From NCBI GenBank assembly GCA_014281115.1, contig JACONQ010000016.1:2170001-2234000 (forward strand): 64,000 nt of DNA. The letters are read 5' to 3'. How positions within the stretch are numbered: position 1 is the stretch's first letter; each line of letters starts with the position of its first letter. The position numbers and the translations under genes are program-made. Shown here piece after piece: positions 1 through 12,232 of this stretch. The DNA comes from Laburnicola sp. R22_1. Its lineage: Eukaryota; Ascomycota; Dothideomycetes; Pleosporales; Didymosphaeriaceae. The notes under the pieces were generated by a model that made no database searches, was not told where the DNA came from, and worked only from the letters and a program-made list of their open reading frames with translations.

Positions 1-1700
1 CTAACCTTACTAAGCAATTTCCCTTCTTACTCTTAACGTGAAGATGGACACTCCTATATCCCCTTATCTATGCTTATGATAATCCCGCCCATACAAAGTC
101 TTCTGGCGATGGTAGTTGCTATAAGACAAAGCAATTAATGTTATTAAAGATGTGGTAGGTTGTGCTAGAATTAAAGATTGCAGAGTTATGTAGTAGGTAT
201 ATATTTGGGTCTAAGTAGTAGAAGGCTGCGATAGCATTAAAGCTTGCTAAGAGGACAGTAATCTGTCTACTATCTAGTTATTTATTGTTAGTAATCTTAG
301 TAATTTAAGTTAGAGTAGGGGTCTTTAATTGTTTAATCTTTAGTGTCTGTGACTTTTAACACTTTATAGATCTTATGCGCTCTATAAGTATAGGGTTATT
401 CTTTAACCTATATATTATAACTGCCTCTATAGTAGGCTTTAGTTTAAACTATTTAGGTCGTTTGTTAGGGAATGCATAAAAGCAGTCTTTTAGACTATGG
501 CGTTGTTCACAAGTAGGGCACTTGGGGTTTAATCCCTCTTGGCCTCTAACTGCTGTTGGCTCATTGTTGGTGACTTGTACGGACTGCTTAGATTTGGCTT
601 TAGGGCCAGCTTTATTGGCGCGTAATCTACCTCGCTTGGGTAATGCTGCTTTATCCATAGGTTGGGCGTCCCTAGCTGCGGCCTAGGTGGTTACACCACT
701 GTTAGCAAGAGATAGTCCTGCAACAGCAAAGGCGCCCCTTTATTTACCCTTAATTAGGTGCTGTATTACTATTTGTTCTTAAAAGAGTTTTACTATCTCT
801 TTTCTATTAACAGTCTTGTTCTTACTTCTGTGTTGCAGGAAGGTTATAACCTATTAGGATGCGACATTAGTAACCGCTTTTATAAAATCTTGTTTAACTA
901 AGTCTAGCTCCCAAAGCTCTAACACACGATTGTACTCAGCTTCTGTAGCCGCATAATTGTACTTAGCGAGCTAGGTGTACCATAAACTAACTAATCTTAT
1001 TAGTTTAAGAGCGTCTTAGTACCTAATCCTTGCTCTTCTTTGTTTATTGTGTTAGTTAACCCTAACTATTTTTGTGAGGTTCTTAATCTATTGTCTAATT
1101 AATTTACCTAGGGTGTAGCAATTAGACTGTAAATGTGCCGAGGTGGTGGTTTGAATAAGAATAACTAGCTTATCTAGGTTCTCCTTCTCCTGTTTGTACT
1201 TTTGATCCAGGAGCTTGTAGATTTTAAGTTAATTCTTATAGAAATTGGTATTGATTTTGTACGCCTTTTCGCCAGCCGGCGATAGGTGCGACAGTAGCGA
1301 TGGACGGGCGTTATTAGTGTTTCCGTTGACGAAAGCGGGAGCTGGTTAATAGGCACCAATATTCGGTGCGACTGGCATGACCAGTTCTGCTATTAGTTTA
1401 TTGTTGAGGGATAGGTTAATAAGATCCTATGCTTTCAACAACTAGGCTTGGGCATTGATTTGCCTTAGCTATGGTGTGTAGTTCGAGTAATTAGTTAGGA
1501 TCACTGTAGCATCCCTAAGTGTTAATAGAGATATGATTTTTGGTTTAATTAAGGCAGTGAGACTCTTAATTGTTAGATACGTAAGTATCTTTTATGAGAT
1601 GAGATGAAAGTGATGGATTTGATAATGAATTGATTGTCGAGTGATCTCTGTTGGAGAAGCTCAGCTATCGTACGCAATATCTATCTAGCGCTAAGACGCA
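1..1700 (-). mobile_element. RIP-degraded Copia retrotransposon, gag part
   Basis: This AT-rich, stop-riddled sequence still reads on the minus strand as a Ty1/Copia-type Gag. At 449-658 a 69-codon open stretch ends in a zinc-knuckle-like motif with the pattern CPTCEQRHSLKDCFY. Further upstream on the same strand, about 1030-1390, a second stretch reads through a few stops as a typical Gag N-terminal region with KINTNFYKN and YKQEKENLDKL. The pol part would lie below position 1, outside the window. Many stops fit C-to-T change at CAA or CAG codons, as RIP produces. The assignment to Copia rests on the zinc-knuckle style and Gag layout, since no reverse transcriptase is visible here. I saw no clear LTR boundary. 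Confidence 0.6.
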
Positions 1701-1747
1701 CTAGTAATAGTGCGGAGTAGTGTAACAGTAGTACGCCAGTCTCCTTT

Positions 1748-1877
1748 GTGTATTTCACAGTGATCTCACAGTGAAATCACTGTAAGTTACACCAACTGTC
1801 GTCATAAGGAGACCATGTGATCGGACGCACGTGACTACTGGATTTCACAGTGAAATCACAGTGATTTCCAGTGACCT
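1748..1877. repeat. Cluster of TCACAGTGA / TCACTGTGA palindromic motifs
   Basis: Two blocks, 1748-1790 and 1831-1877, are built from repeated CACAGTGA and its reverse complement TCACTGTG, separated by about 40 bases. The blocks resemble each other and are partly self-complementary. This looks like the terminal or subterminal region of a MITE or TIR transposon, but I could not define ends or a target duplication. Confidence 0.5.
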
Positions 1878-1899
1878 GATATCTGACACTAATGCTCGC

Positions 1900-2750
1900 C
1901 TGAGGTCTTCGATGCAGACCCGTTGAGTACTTTGTTGAGTTTTACACAGTGCACAGTTTGAAGTTAATAATTATATTAATTATTTAGGTCTCTACTTTAA
2001 GTCCTTAAGGTCCTAGATCTACCTATTATTCTGCTACTTGTTAATTTGGTTAATTACAGCCTTATTACTAATAGTAAAGCTGTATGGCGACCTTATAAGA
2101 ATAGCGTTAAGGGTATTATATTACTTTTTAATATAGTTCTTATCCTTCCTCCCTTATATGCCTTCTGTTCTTATAAGAGATAGTGCTATAGTTTAGATAG
2201 GTATCCTTACTAGCTTAATCCTCTAAGATCTAAAGGTGCAGCTGCAGCAGCTAGAGCTTCTTAAGGAGCTTGTTATCCTTGTTATTACTAATAATCTTAC
2301 TCCTTTACTTATAGTATTTCTATAATTAAAGAAGAAGCTTTTTAAGTTAGTTATAGCTATTGCGCGTTCTTATATAAAAGCTAACCACCTTAGTAGTAGT
2401 AATAATAGGAGGACCTATATTAAGGATAGGATTAAGGTACTAAGGTATAGATATGGCATAAAGGGCTATTTATTGCCTATAGCAATTCTGCTATTTTTAC
2501 TGCCCTTTAGAGCTCTATAGTTAAATAGTAACTCTAAGGTTACTGTTCTATAATTTGCTGTTATATAATTAGCCCTTTACTAATTATACGCGTTATGCTT
2601 TAGCTCCCTACTATAGTTAATCCTAATCGCGCCCTTTTTTATTTATATACTTTAGCTGTTAAACCTTAGTTGTGCTTGCTGTTAAGTCTTATAATTTGTA
2701 AAAGTTTAGGTTGACTATAAACGGATATGAATGAATGAAAAATAATGCTC
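1900..2750. other. AT-rich degraded repeat sequence without a gene
   Basis: This stretch is TA-rich and full of stops in all frames, with the look of RIPed transposon DNA. I could not assign it to an element family. It ends abruptly near 2740, where normal-GC sequence of the transporter promoter begins. Confidence 0.6.
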
Positions 2751-2893
2751 GCCTGGGTGTTGAAGGCAACTATGCCCCACCCCATTTTCCCGCCACCGTT
2801 GCAATTAATCTTTGATAGGCTGACTACACAATCAACACCCACGCTCTCAAAACTGTCGTCTTGCCGTCATGTTCGTCGACGCCTCCAGGCACA

Positions 2894-4582
2894 ATGGACG
2901 TGTCTACCTTGCAAGAGAGCTCACAGCAGAAGCCCGCTGCGCAGGAACAGGAGAAAACCGGTATACTCTCGCCCCAAGTTCAAAATGTCAGCGAGATTGG
3001 AGCGCCCGTGGAGCACAGCCTGAAAGGAGTCTCTTGGTTCGTCGTGGTCATGGCAGTGCTATCGCCGACATTCTTGTACGCACTAGACAACACCATCATG
3101 GCAAACGTCCGGCCTAGCATCATCGACACCTTTGGTCGCATTGACATGCTTACATGGTTGTCAGTGTCGTACCCCATGGGGGAAGTTGGGGCTAATCCGT
3201 TGTGGTTCGTATGTCTTTGCCCACCTATCACCTGACAATCTAACTCTGCTTTTAGGGGAAAACTCAATGACCAATTCAATAACAAGATCCTCTATCTCAC
3301 AGCTGTCATCATATTCGAAGTTGGCTCGGCCGTCATTGGTTCGGCACAAAACATACAGGCCGTCATAGCCGGTCGAGCAGTTGCCGGCTTTGGCGGCTCC
3401 GGGATTTATGTCGGATCCATCAACATTATATCGGCCATGACTATTCCCGCAGAGCGAACCCAGTATCTGAACTTTGTGGGCATGCCATGGAGTCTAGGAA
3501 CCGTCTTGGGTCCTATTGTTGGTGGTGCATTTGCCGACTCGTCGGCGACTTGGAGATGGTCCTTCTACATCAATATTTGCATCGCTGCCTTTGCAGTCCC
3601 TGCATCTTTGTGGCTAGTACCGCCAATAACCAACAAGGCACAATCCAGTCTACTCGGACGCATCAAACGCATTGATTACCTCGGCGCGGTCTTGTTTATA
3701 GGCGGTGTCGTAGCCACCGTGATGATCCTGGGCTTCGGTGGAGCTGAATACGCCTGGAACAGCGGACGGATGATTTCTCTCTACGTTACAGCAGTCATTA
3801 TCTGGATTGCATTCAGTTTACAGCAGGGCCTATGTCTGTTTACCGTCGACCGTATCTTCCCCGCCCAGTTCGTGGGCAACCACGATATGGTAAATCTGTT
3901 TTCCTGGACCGCCATTGCCATCTCCAATATCGTTGTAACGATTTATTCGCTACCACTCTTCTTCCAGTTTGCCCTCGGCGACTCCGCTCTTCGCTCGGCT
4001 GTTTACACTCTGCCTTTCGTCTTCAGCGTGGTGGCTAGCGCCGGTTTAGGTGGGCCAATATTCTCGAAGTATCCAGTGTATATGCCCTGGTTTTCCGGAG
4101 GAAGTGCGCTCATGCTTGTTGGCAATGGTCTGCTGTCTACCATCAATTACTCCACCTCTCGAGGAGCCATTTGTGGTTACACAGTCATCCAGGGCATTGG
4201 CGTAGGACCGGTGATCCAACTTGGGTACACCGTTGGGCAAACAAAAGTACCGCGGCAAATCGTGCCACAAGTCACAGCATTCCTGACCTGCGCACAAATG
4301 GCTGGTCTTGCTCTTTCGCTCGGCATTGCAACATTAGTTTTCTTAAACTGCGCTACGAACGACATTGCTGCTATCTTACCTAATACTCCCCAGGATTTTA
4401 TCTAAGCTAGTATTAATGGGGCGAGGACCGGACTTCTGCAAAGCCTTATCCTAGAGGATTGACTTCGCGTTCTTGAAGCAGTTGCGCGAAACGTTGGTAG
4501 GGTCTTCTACTTAAACATTGCGGGGGCGGTATTGGGGTTTCTGACGTCTTTGGCCATGAACCGAGAAAGGCTGAACCTCTAG
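2894..4582 (+). pseudogene. MFS efflux transporter (DHA2 type, 14 TM), nonsense-mutated
   Basis: This is a drug/toxin-efflux-type major facilitator of the plasma membrane, the kind often found in fungal metabolite clusters. Exon 1 is 2894-3204 (ATG at 2894). An intron at 3205-3255 joins to a second exon so that the protein reads NPLW-GKLNDQFNNK, the conserved loop after TM2. Recognisable motifs are LDNTIMANVRPSI in TM1, AGRAVAGFGGSGIYVG, and GTVLGPIVGGAFADSS (motif C-like), followed by further hydrophobic helices. The frame meets TAA at 4403-4405 after 486 residues, just before the last helix. The same frame continues past a second stop, TGA at 4460-4462, and encodes a clear final helix plus the typical MNRERL tail, ending at TAG 4580-4582. 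TAA and TGA are what C-to-T change makes of CAA and CGA. So the gene is probably a recent pseudogene, or codes a transporter lacking TM14. The intron donor GTTCGT is weak, but it is the one that preserves the frame. Confidence 0.85.
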
Positions 4583-5383
4583 TTTCAAGCATCGTCACAA
4601 TAACTGTGTCGTTATGCGCAGGAAGGGTTGAGCAAGCTGCGAGAAAGTAGCCATACACTGATATTTCCTTTCAACGAGAGCGTCAAGCACATTTGAACTT
4701 GAGATGGAGAAGCCAATGCAAAGGCAGGCGGGTTTCGTTGTATTGGCCAAGCCATGCGCTCTTCTTAGACATCTATAAGATTACCAACTTGATCATGTTT
4801 TCCATTTGGACTTTCTGACCCACATCCCGTTTTCTCGAGGAATGGTCTGGAATTTCCGCCGTTGCATAGTGTAGATTCATGCCTTCTACGTCGATCTTGC
4901 CTCCCTAGGTAAGGTTACAGGAGAACAGGGTGTGAGGATCCATCGTAGGGGCTGAGGTTAGTCTGCAGATGACGAACTCGTTGTCAGACTGGCATATTCC
5001 GTGGCGGCGAAGCCAAGGTCAATACCAAGAATCTGCAAGTCTCGTAAAATTAAACGGCACAGTAACATGCGTATGCAGGTGCTTTTCGAGCGTCTACTCA
5101 CCGGCCGCGATGCATATCTGCCTGCCCCCCTGCAAATATACGTCGGTGACCGAAAACGCACCACAGAAGCAGGCTGGTGGCGTATAGCGGCAATACCCGG
5201 AATTCTATCTGGTATCTTGCCGCCTTGGAAACCTAGTAGATCTCCCCCATTTGTATACACGGCCGTCGCAGAATCCAATCACAGCTTCATATCATAGTAA
5301 AATGAGAAGCGCGGCAACAGAATCAGCAACGCAGCAAGGTAACTAGGATAACCAGAAGATAAGGCATCCGAGGAAATACTCTT
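4583..5383. other. Normal-GC intergenic island, no supported gene
   Basis: About 800 bases of normal composition lie between the MFS pseudogene and the RIPed block. An open stretch of 106 codons exists on the minus strand (4958-5278), but its sequence resembles no family I know and it is continued by stops. It could be a relic of another cluster gene. Confidence 0.5.
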
Positions 5384-5593
5384 TGTTGCAACCAACATAA
5401 TTTTGTTAGTAGAAGGGGCCAAAAAATGTTTAGGCGATATGTTGAACTTATAAGGAGCTAAACTAAAGTTTAAATATATATATATATATATACTATAACT
5501 ATACTTTTATTATATATAACTTTATATTATACTTTACTAGTAAAAGAAGCTATAGTAATATTAAAAGGTAGTAGGCTAGTATTCTCTAATAGA
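5384..5593 (+). repeat. Left part of a RIPed LTR, interrupted by the hAT element
   Basis: This begins TGTTGCAAC, a typical LTR start, and is collinear with 19,027-19,209, differing mainly by C-to-T and G-to-A changes. Shared landmarks are TTAGTAGA, AAGGAGCTAAACTAAAG and AGCTATAGTAATATTAAAAG. The LTR continues after the hAT element: 11,145-11,165 matches 19,210 onward, and about 11,172-11,225 matches 19,350-19,407. About 125 bases present in the other copy are missing here. Confidence 0.75.
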
Positions 5594-5607
5594 TAGGCTG
5601 GCAAATG

Positions 5608-5720
5608 GGTATAGGTTAGGTTAGGGTTAGGTTCCCTTACATAAGACCCTAACCCTAACCTAACTTCTACCTATAGATTTTGTACTAGTAATAGGTATAG
5701 GTTAGGTTAGGGTTGCATAG
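5608..5720. repeat. Telomere-like subterminal repeat of the hAT element, left end
   Basis: Just inside the left TIR the sequence repeats GGTTAGGTTAGGG, then CCCTAACCCTAACC in reverse, then GGTATAGGTTAGGTTAGGG again. The first two parts can pair as a hairpin. The unit is close to, but not a pure copy of, the fungal telomere repeat TTAGGG. Confidence 0.85.
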
Positions 5721-7745
5721 ACTAGATTATATTAAGTCTAACTAATTATATTTTTATTAGCTATATGCAATTTTTATAGTAAATTACTATAAAAATATCT
5801 TTATTATTATAGTAGTAATTATTATGTTAACTTATTATAGTAAAAGTATAGCTTTAGTGTTAAATATATATATTAAATCTAACTAAGCGCCTAGCTATTC
5901 TAAACCTAACTAAGCACTTTACTATTTACCTAGTATCTATATACTTCTTATAGTACCTATCTACTAGCTATATATCCTTAGCCTATATAGTAACCTATTT
6001 TGCATAAATAGTGTTAATATTAGTATCTAGAGATATTAGTATTTATTTTATAGTAGAAGTAGAGTAGTATAAAAAAATACCTTTAAATATTCTAATTAAA
6101 AAAGCCTTTGTTACCTCTTAGAGAGCAGCTAGTGTAGTAAACTAAAAGCGCAAATCTTTTTATTATTATCTTACACTATTTTCTTAATAAGGTGACAGAA
6201 TAGCATTTTCCTAATAAGGGGCTTAATGCTCTTTTAGTACTTTTTACTTTCCCTAAGTATAATAGCTATATATTATTAGAATATATATATAATAAATAGC
6301 TATAATAATAATATACTACTTAGCTTCTAGTAGTGCTTTCTCTTTAGCGTAGTAGGTAGTATTTTGCAAGGCGCCTTTTATATAGCCTTAGTAGCTAGCG
6401 GCTTCTTTTTTTTACTTAAAATTTACTAGTAACTAGTTTAAAGTATCTAGCTAGCCTAGTATATACTATTATCTTAGAAATTAAAGTTATATAGTAGTTA
6501 AGGCTGTAGAGTATTAAAAAAGTAGCTAGGAGAGTAGTAAGGTAAAGTAGCTAAGTAGGCGGCAAAGTAAGTTAAAAAACACGCTAGTATTATTAGCGCC
6601 TTGCTTATGCGCATAGGTCCCTATAGCTGCTTTTTATAATAATAATAATATTTTTATTATCTTTATAATATTAACTACAGTTATTATATACTATTATTAC
6701 ACTCTATACTATAGTATCTATTAAGGAAGAGTCTTCTAATATTCTAAAGGGCCTCCTAAGCAGCGGCCTATAGATACTAGCAAATTTTAAGCGTAATAAA
6801 TAGGAAGGTCTTACTAAAGTACCTAGTAATTATAGCCTTTTATTATACTATATACTAATATAAATAGGGCTTTATATTTAGAGATAAAGAGATTAGCACT
6901 ATTCTTTTATATTATAAATAAAGTAGCTCTTAGAAAGGTTATCCTACTAACTATAAAGTGCTATTTAAAGGTGCACTTAGTAATAGCGCCTATACTATTA
7001 TATAGAGGTCTTATAATGCACTTTATAGTAAAAAAAGTACTAGACTTTACTAAATTATCTAATTAAGCTATATAATATTAGCTTAAGAAGAAGCTTTATA
7101 ATAATAAAAACTACTAACTACTCTCTAAAGTGTAAAAGTATTAATAGCTTACGTAAAAAAAGCTTATATAGTCCTACTTTAAGAAGTAAAAAGTTATATA
7201 TTATTATATTCTATTATTATATATTAGTTAATTAATAAGGAGTAGGCAACTAGTTAGAGGCGAAACTAATAGCTACATATAAGAAGTAGAATAGGATTAA
7301 GAATAAAGTTAATTTAAGGGCCTACTAAGCAGCCCTAGCTAAGTATAGAATTACTACTAGTAAGGGAAAAGGTCCTTTTATACTATAAAGTTGCGTACGT
7401 AAATAAATTTTTAGTTATAGTAGTATATATAAGAATTACTAAGAAGCTAGCAATAGTTACTAATAAGAAATAGTTATAAGTTTATTACACTTATTTATTA
7501 TATACTTTTACTAATAATTATTAGTTACTATAAGCCTAGTTCTCCTACTAATCTTATTAACTATAGTAAAGACAGTATACTTAATAGTAATAAGGCGTAT
7601 ATTAAGGGGAATAATAATAAAGAGTGTAAAGAGAAAATTAAGGATAATAAGGAGGAGCTTAAGGCTTATTTCTAGGAGCTACTAGATAGGTACAACTCTA
7701 ATATTATAAATAAAAATATAGACTTTAAGGGTTTCTTAAACTTTA

Positions 7746-7818
7746 GGGGCTTAGGTACTAAAGGAGATTTAGATGATAAGAGGGGCTTAGGTGCTAAGGA
7801 GATTTTAGATAATAATTA
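7746..7818 (+). repeat. 36-bp tandem duplication
   Basis: Two adjacent copies begin GGGGCTTAGGT, differing by a few bases, inside the RIPed interior of the hAT element. Confidence 0.7.
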
Positions 7819-10800
7819 GCGCATAGGATAAGATAAGCTAGAGTTGCAATTTTACTATAGCTAATTATTATAGCTAATAATTATATACTAGTTACTAAGA
7901 ATACTGCCTATAGTAATATAGTAATAAGCTAATTACTAGTCTAGATTTAAAACTAACTTATTATTAGTATACTATACACTGCACGCTGTTTTTAGCTAAC
8001 CTTAATATTAGTTAAATACTACTATAGTTAATATTATAGAATTTAGTTTTTTCTATTCTTTTCTTAAACTACTATTCTCTTAAATAACTATTTAACTAGT
8101 TATTATGTCTTTTTATTATACTAATATCCTTAAGTGCTATATTAAGTGCTATACCTATCCTAGAAATTAATATATAGCCCTATATTAATAAACTAGTTGC
8201 CCTACTACTAAATACTCTCCTTAGATATAGAATTCTAGCCCTATAGACTAATAGGTTAGGAAGTAGGATAATTTATCTTATTTAATATCTCCCTTTAGAC
8301 CTTTAAAAGTTAGAGATAGAGAAAAAGACATTTACTGTATAGAACGCATAGTAGTCTAATACTTAATAGGCTAAAGATAAATAAATCTATAACCTATATT
8401 AGAACTCTTATTTTTATATAAGTATTATCTAGACTATATTCTAGGAGGGCGTAGAGTACCCCTCTAGTTATCTATATATATTCTATCTTAATTATAGCTC
8501 TATACTATAACACCTAAGCGTTAACTCTACTAGTATTTAGCTAATTAGTACTAAGCACCTTATTAACTATATAAAGTCCTAAGTATATATATATTAGAAT
8601 AAGTCTATTTATAAAAGGACTTTTACTTCTTAGTATAAAAAAAGCAAATAGCTATTTTATATCCCATATACTCTTTATAGGCGTTTAAAACTAAACTTAT
8701 ATATATAGTAATTAATAATAACTAGTTCTTTTAAATAGTAGAGCGACTATTCTTTTAACACTTTTTCTATATTCTTAGGCCTAACACTATAATAACTAGC
8801 TAGTATAGGTTTTGCTAAATATTTTTAAATAAATTTAACACTACTAAGGTAGCTATTCTTAGTAATATTAGTAGGGCAACTAAACTTTCTATTTTACTTA
8901 ACGCGTAGTCTATAGCTAATTACTTTAGTTTCCTAGCTATTAATAGTTACTATATTAATAATACTTAGTAGCTTAAGGAGAAGCTACTTAACTTTATACT
9001 AATATATAGTAGCTATACTAGAGTATTAATAGTATTAGAGGTACTATAGGTTCTTAAGAATATAGAAACTGCGTAGAAGCTCCTAGTAATTATGAATAAT
9101 AATACTAGTAATAATAGCACTCTAGCTTAGAGCGTCTAGTATAAACTATTAGAGGAGAATATTACCTAGAACTAAAAAAAGAATATAATCCTATATCTTG
9201 CTTATCTTATTAACCTTATAGTATAAGATATTATCCATTACCTTAAGTTGTTAGCGCCTATTAATTTTAACTCTAGAGAGACGCTATAGCGACAATATAT
9301 AAATAAAATTTAGGTATAGATATCTGTTCTAAATTTCCTTTGCAAGGTATATTAGCTATTATTATAGAAAGTTATTATAAAAAGTTATTATAAACTAACT
9401 AGCGCGCAGCTCTATGCTATTTGCATTATAATTAACTAATTACTATAGCAATTTAAGCGATTTCTTATATTATAGAGTAATATACTACTAAAGAAGTAAT
9501 TATCTATAATTTAAGATATCTAAATAAGATAGAACTTTATATATAATATGTGTAAGCGCATACTAAAGCTTTAGGCGAATATTAATATATAGCTAGAGAA
9601 GGAGATTATATTAAAGATAACTAGAAGATTAAACACTTTTGCTTATAGTAATACTATAAAGGCAGACTTTAAAGACTTTAAGAAACTTTAATTATTAGCT
9701 TTAGAATAGTTACATCTTAAGTTAATTACCTCTATACTTTAAAAGTTTAAGGAGGCTATAAACTTCCTAAATAAGAACTAGAAACCTTAGATTCTATATA
9801 TCTAGCTTATATATAACTAGCTCTTTAATTTTCTAGATAAGATAAATAATAAGTTTATTAAATAGTTAAATAATATTAGATAGCTAGAAGCTATATAGGC
9901 TACAGCTAAGATAGAATAAGAGAAGTTGCGCAAGTATTACTTAAGGATAGATAGAAAAAGGGTTTCTTATTTAATTATATAATAATATAGGATTCTTTAT
10001 AAAAGCTTATAGCGTATAAGGTATTATAATTATAGCTATTTATTATAGTTATATACTAATAGTTGCATAGGATAAGATATAAAAGATCTAGAATAAGTAT
10101 ATATATTGCTAATAGTTTCTAAAGTACTTTAATTGCTATAATAGCCTAATAGCTAGGGACTCTACTTTAGTTTTAAATACTAATCTAAGATAGTTATAAG
10201 GTAGTAAATAGTTTTAAAAGTCTTCTTTGCTATCTAGTTTATAGTCTAGTAGCCTCTTTACCTCTAGCTAAAGTTTAGTTATACTAGATATTAATTATAA
10301 CTTAGGCCTAACTTAGATAGAAGAAAAATATACCTAAGTACTCCTATAGTTAAAAAGGGTAATAGGTTTAATATACTAGTATAGTAGAAAGTTTATTAAA
10401 TATCTTATCCCTAACTTATATAGGTTATAAAGAATACTCTAGTAGTGTAAATTTTATAGATAGGTGTTAAGCATATTTTTAATACTAGTAGAGATATAAT
10501 TAGGGATTAAAAGTATAATCTTACTACTTAAATAATTTAAAAGGTTACAATAGTTAAGTTTATAATAGCTAATAAGTAATCTATAAAGTTATTATATCCT
10601 AATATAGAGGAGGATAATTTAAGAAATATAGCGCTATTAGATAAAAGAAATAATTTATATAAGCTACTAGCTAATAAGAAGACTATTAAAACTATATAAG
10701 ATTCTAAGATTTTAGATAGCGAGCTACTAACTTCTTTTTACTAGGGACAGCTACTATAAAAGCGGTTAAGGTCTTAGCGCTATTGCAGCGTTAGTAATAA

Positions 10801-10959
10801 TAAGATATAATAAATATATATGTTAATAGTAAAATAGCGTTAATTTTATTTTTACTTAGATCTTTTTTATACACCTTTAGAAAGTAACTAAAGTTACTAA
10901 TTTTATTACTATTAATTTTATATAATATAAGTTACGCAACTCTAATAAGTACTCTAATC

Positions 10960-11110
10960 TAACCTATACCTAGAAGTCTATACAACCTAACCTAATCTAT
11001 ATTTAGGGTCTATGCAACCTAACCTAATCTATACCTAAAGTCTATACAACTCTAACCTAACCTATACCTAGGGTCTATGCGACCCTAACCTAACTCTATA
11101 CCTAAGCTAG
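10960..11110. repeat. Telomere-like subterminal array of the hAT element, right end
   Basis: Four to five tandem units of about 32-34 bp share CCTAACCTATACCTA and GTCTATGC/GTCTATAC. Read on the minus strand, each contains GGTTAGGTTAGGG or a one-base variant. The array ends next to the right TIR, mirroring the left end. Confidence 0.85.
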
Positions 11111-11136
11111 GTATCCCAAATCCATTTACCAGCCTA

Positions 11137-12230
11137 CTAATAAATAACTACTATTTAAATAATAATATATTTAGTTTATTATAATAAGTTTTTAACTTTA
11201 CTATACTTATTAATACTTATAATATAAATAAATTTAAAATTTATACTTTATTTATACGATTCTAATTATTTCTTAGTAATACTTATTAATAATAATTACT
11301 ACTATGTATATATATATATATATATAGCTATATAAAACTAAAAATAATAATAAAAATAAAGTACATAAAGATTTTTAAAAAAGTAGTAATAAGGTACTAT
11401 AACTTACCTAAAGGTATACTTATTAAATTAATTTTATATAATTATTAATATAGAGTACTAAAAATTAAAAAGAATACTATATTTATATTTTCACGCTCTT
11501 TTTAATTACTAAGTAGAGGGCTCTGCTTTTTTATTATGTTATTTAAGATAAAAGCCTTTGTCGTTCTACCCCTAGGTAGATTTAATTAACGCCACATACT
11601 ATATTTATAAAAAAAGAGCTAAAAAGATATAATTTTTTATTAAGTATATTAAAGATAATAATAGTTTCTATCTAAAGTATATAAAGTATATTCTATATTA
11701 GGAAAAATTTTAAGCGTGCGTGTGCACCTATAGTATCTAGGCGGCTTTATATATATCTGCGCACTAAAAGCGCTCTAAGTATACTTGCGATACTACTTTT
11801 TTTAGCGTGTATATGTGTAAGGTTATATAAGGATATGCACCTATGCCGCTAGTGCACCTAGGGCACCTATGGCACCTATGGCACCTATACTATTAAAATA
11901 ATGCTAATTAATTAGCAAATAAAACTCTGTAATTAGCTAGAATTTAAAAAAGCTTAGTAAGCTACTTAGTAAGCTGCTTAGTAAGCTTTAAAAAAAGATT
12001 TCTTAAAGTATAAAGTTAAAGTCTCTTGCTAAATAGTAATTACTAGTTAATATAATAGTACTAATTACTAGCGTATTGTATAGAACTTCTACCTAATCCT
12101 AAATTCAAGATTTTATAGGTTTAAAAATAGAAAAAATATAGTTTTATAATTATTTAAAAGAATTAGATTAGGCGAAAATTAGTAGCTTAGCAAAGAATAC
12201 TATTTTAAAAAGTATAATATATTATATTAG
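11137..12230. other. RIPed retroelement/repeat interior with short tandem repeats
   Basis: After the hAT element the interrupted LTR resumes, and AT-rich sequence follows with no readable frame. Two small tandem repeats are visible: four units of GCACCTAKGG around 11,850-11,890 and three units of CTTAGTAAGCTG around 11,946-11,985. I cannot name the element. Confidence 0.55.
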
Positions 12231-12232
12231 TA

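Larger units (their letters stand above)
5594..11136. mobile_element. hAT-superfamily DNA transposon, RIP-degraded, 5,543 bp
   Basis: The left end reads TAGGCTGGCAAATGG and the right end is its reverse complement with one C/T difference. TAGGCTGGCAAA is the usual style of hAT terminal repeat. Flanking 8-bp duplications are CTAATAGA (5586-5593) and CTAATAAA (11,137-11,144). The unoccupied target, CTAACAGA, survives in the related LTR at 19,202-19,209. The interior is strongly AT-rich with no open transposase frame. A region near 9,600-10,050 reads on the plus strand, with stops, like a Gag-type protein followed by a decayed zinc knuckle, so another retroelement may be nested inside. The direction of the transposase is unknown. 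Confidence 0.8.

Noticed and set aside
4958..5278. 106-codon minus-strand open stretch next to the MFS pseudogene, possibly an enzyme fragment
   Set aside because: No motif I could tie to any family, and the surrounding frame has stops. Listed only as intergenic.
5608..5720. True telomere or chromosome-end fusion scar
   Set aside because: The TTAGGG-like units are irregular, lie just inside hAT TIRs and are mirrored at the other end, so they belong to the element.
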